In this document: in pieces, positions 62,976-64,000 of the stretch | Position numbering within the stretch: position 1 is the stretch's first letter | How the letters are laid out: every line of letters begins with the position of its first letter | Assembly: GCF_010993745.1 (NCBI RefSeq) | Contig: NZ_WOTN01000001.1 | Location: forward strand, 2,049,235 to 2,113,234 | Source: Fodinicola acaciae | Lineage (GTDB): Bacteria; Actinomycetota; Actinomycetes; Mycobacteriales; HKI-0501 | Direction: 5' to 3' | Length of the DNA: 64,000 nt | Notes under the pieces: model-generated | Databases searched by the model: none | Told to the model about the DNA's origin: nothing | What the model saw: only the letters and a program-made list of their open reading frames with translations | Position numbers and translations under genes: made by a program

Positions 62976-63832
62976 CCGCCCTGCACCACCAGCCGTCGTA
63001 CGGCCCGGCGCTGCACCAGCCAGCAGATCGCCAGCAGCGCGACGACCCACGCCACCTGCAGGCCGATCATCCCCGCCGCCGGCCAGCCGACGTGGCGCTC
63101 CAGCGCGGTGTCCAGCGGCACCTGCATGATCGCCGGAAACGGCGTCAGCCACAGCACCGCGCGCGCCCACGCTGGAAAGAAGCCGATCGGCATGGTCAGG
63201 CCGCTGAACAGGCTGGAACACAGGACCCAGGCGGTCATCACACCGCGGATGTCCAGCAGCCAGAACGAGCTGAGGTTGACCAGATATCGCAGCGCGAAGG
63301 AGACCATCCCGCCGAGCACCGCGCTCACCAGGAAAGCCGGATAGGTGGCCCAGAGTCTCGGTGCGTACAAATGAAAGGTCAGCGCGCCGACGACGACTGG
63401 CACGAGCAGCCGCATCGCCAGCGCGTGACCGATCCGGCCGAGATCGGTGCACGCGTACGTCCACAGTGGATTCACCGGCCGCAGCAGGTCGGCGGCGACG
63501 TCACCGGTGCGTACGCGGTCGGAGAGCTCGCTCCAGCCCCACATCGCGACCACGCCGAACAGCCCCTGGCCGATCCAGATGAAGGCGACGAGCTGGTCGC
63601 CGCGGTAACCGGCGACCGTGCCGGCCGGACCGGCGACCGCGAGAATCAGATAGCACTTGAGGAAACCGAAAACCGTCACCGTGACGGCCGCGCCGACGGT
63701 CGCCTGGCGGTAGGTCGAATAGCGGCGAAAACCGGCCGCGGTGACGGCCGCGGCCATCCGCAGCCAGTCGGCGACCGGATTTCCCTGACGCCGGCGCACA
63801 TCAGCCAGCATCGTCCCGGTCACTGGCCGCAC
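62972..63832 (-). CDS. ABC-2 family permease
   Basis: A 286-residue membrane protein. The start is uncertain between GTG 63832, GTG 63823 and ATG 63811. Six helices (ATVGAAVTVTVFGFLKCYLIL, AWVLCSSLFSGLTMPIGFF among them), and a coupling region WSELSDRVRTGDVAADLLRP similar to its partner's. First gene of the three-gene exporter operon. No substrate can be named. Confidence 0.88.
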   Translation of the reverse strand: MRPVTGTMLADVRRRQGNPVADWLRMAAAVTAAGFRRYSTYRQATVGAAVTVTVFGFLKCYLILAVAGPAGTVAGYRGDQLVAFIWIGQGLFGVVAMWGWSELSDRVRTGDVAADLLRPVNPLWTYACTDLGRIGHALAMRLLVPVVVGALTFHLYAPRLWATYPAFLVSAVLGGMVSFALRYLVNLSSFWLLDIRGVMTAWVLCSSLFSGLTMPIGFFPAWARAVLWLTPFPAIMQVPLDTALERHVGWPAAGMIGLQVAWVVALLAICWLVQRRAVRRLVVQGG

Positions 63833-63857
63833 TGTACCGGCCGGCTTGCCGCCCGAG

Positions 63858-64000
63858 CTACTGGTTAACCGGCTCCAGCGCGATCGGCAGTCCGTCGGTC
63901 GGATAGGGCAGCGCGACGTAATTCAGCGGCGCCTCGTACGCCGGATCGACCTGCCAGCGATATCGGCGCAGCAGCTCGTTCATCACCGCTTTCACCTGCA
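63858..64000 (-). CDS. Cytochrome P450-like C-terminus, rest outside window
   Basis: Only 47 codons are present, ending in TAG. The peptide (RRYRWQVDPAYEAPLNYVAL, then PYPTDGLPIALEPV) fits the last strands of a bacterial cytochrome P450, where a conserved LPxPxDGLPV-type segment follows the heme region. The Cys-containing heme loop lies outside. Another monooxygenase-like fold cannot be excluded. Confidence 0.6.
   Translation of the reverse strand, partial: QVKAVMNELLRRYRWQVDPAYEAPLNYVALPYPTDGLPIALEPVNQ

Overview
The window is high-GC DNA from an actinomycete. Evidence: many GTG starts, GTGA/ATGA stop-start overlaps, DUF397/DUF5753 and SARP-type regulators, an actinobacterial bc1-aa3 branch (QcrCAB, CtaC/E/F), a class II DAHP synthase, PimB-type mannosyltransferase and an RNase AS homologue. 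From about 10.9 to 55.7 kb the order of housekeeping genes recalls the Mycobacterium tuberculosis Rv2178c-Rv2205c block (aroG, RNase AS, plsC-like, SRPBCC protein, fadD15, pimB, small CxxC protein, NlpC/P60, exonuclease/UvrC-like fusion, trpD, ctaE-qcrCAB, ctaF-ctaC, adoK, HesB-type protein, glycerate kinase), so the backbone is ancestral with accessory genes between. The genus cannot be fixed from the sequence.

Layout. 0-10.9 kb is accessory: an O-methyltransferase tail, a secreted SGNH hydrolase, an XRE/DUF5753-DUF397 regulatory locus with a divergent partner (both upstream genes frameshifted), hypothetical membrane and coiled-coil proteins, threonine aldolase, epoxide hydrolase, a second methyltransferase and a TetR/oxidoreductase pair with a clear palindrome. 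10.9-18.2 kb carries DAHP synthase, a pyrophosphate-type phosphofructokinase, RNase AS, and two paralogous NarL-type sensor kinases with one response regulator, followed upstream by plsC. Between the kinases lie a kinase fossil, a duplicated double-dyad element and a short-unit tandem array. 18.2-30.7 kb holds lipases and esterases, small hypothetical proteins, nuclease/phosphoesterase and SRPBCC genes, an acyl-CoA ligase, a GAF sensor kinase/response regulator pair, PimB and an M48 protease. 30.8-38.3 kb is a run of cell-wall and peptidase genes and nucleic-acid genes.

38.3-44.7 kb starts with an atypical AT-richer intergenic patch, then a Nudix hydrolase, GlxA-type, Lrp-type and LysR regulators, a PEP-mutase-family enzyme, and trpD with a stand-alone receiver. 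44.9-52 kb is the respiratory block: ctaE-qcrC-qcrA-qcrB on the plus strand and ctaC-ctaF on the minus strand, separated by a 550-base gap with strong hairpins and a possible three-way-junction RNA. 52-64 kb holds adenosine kinase, a frameshifted Uma2 gene, an ErpA-like protein, glycerate kinase, a RIO kinase behind a possible peptide leader and intrinsic terminator, murA, a DUF3043 protein, a membrane-anchored SARP-like regulator with 11-bp-period repeats downstream, an ABC-2 export system and a cytochrome P450 tail.

The most interesting non-gene signals are: (i) long intergenic hairpins sharing a GTGCG-TCCNN-CGCAC tip, mostly at gene 3' ends; (ii) the double-dyad elements and kinase fossil; (iii) the leader peptide and terminator in front of the RIO kinase; (iv) the heptamer repeats next to the SARP gene; (v) the structured region near 49.56-49.66 kb; and (vi) three single-base frameshifts, each repaired by adding one G. 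All calls come from reading the sequence alone; no database or folding program was run.
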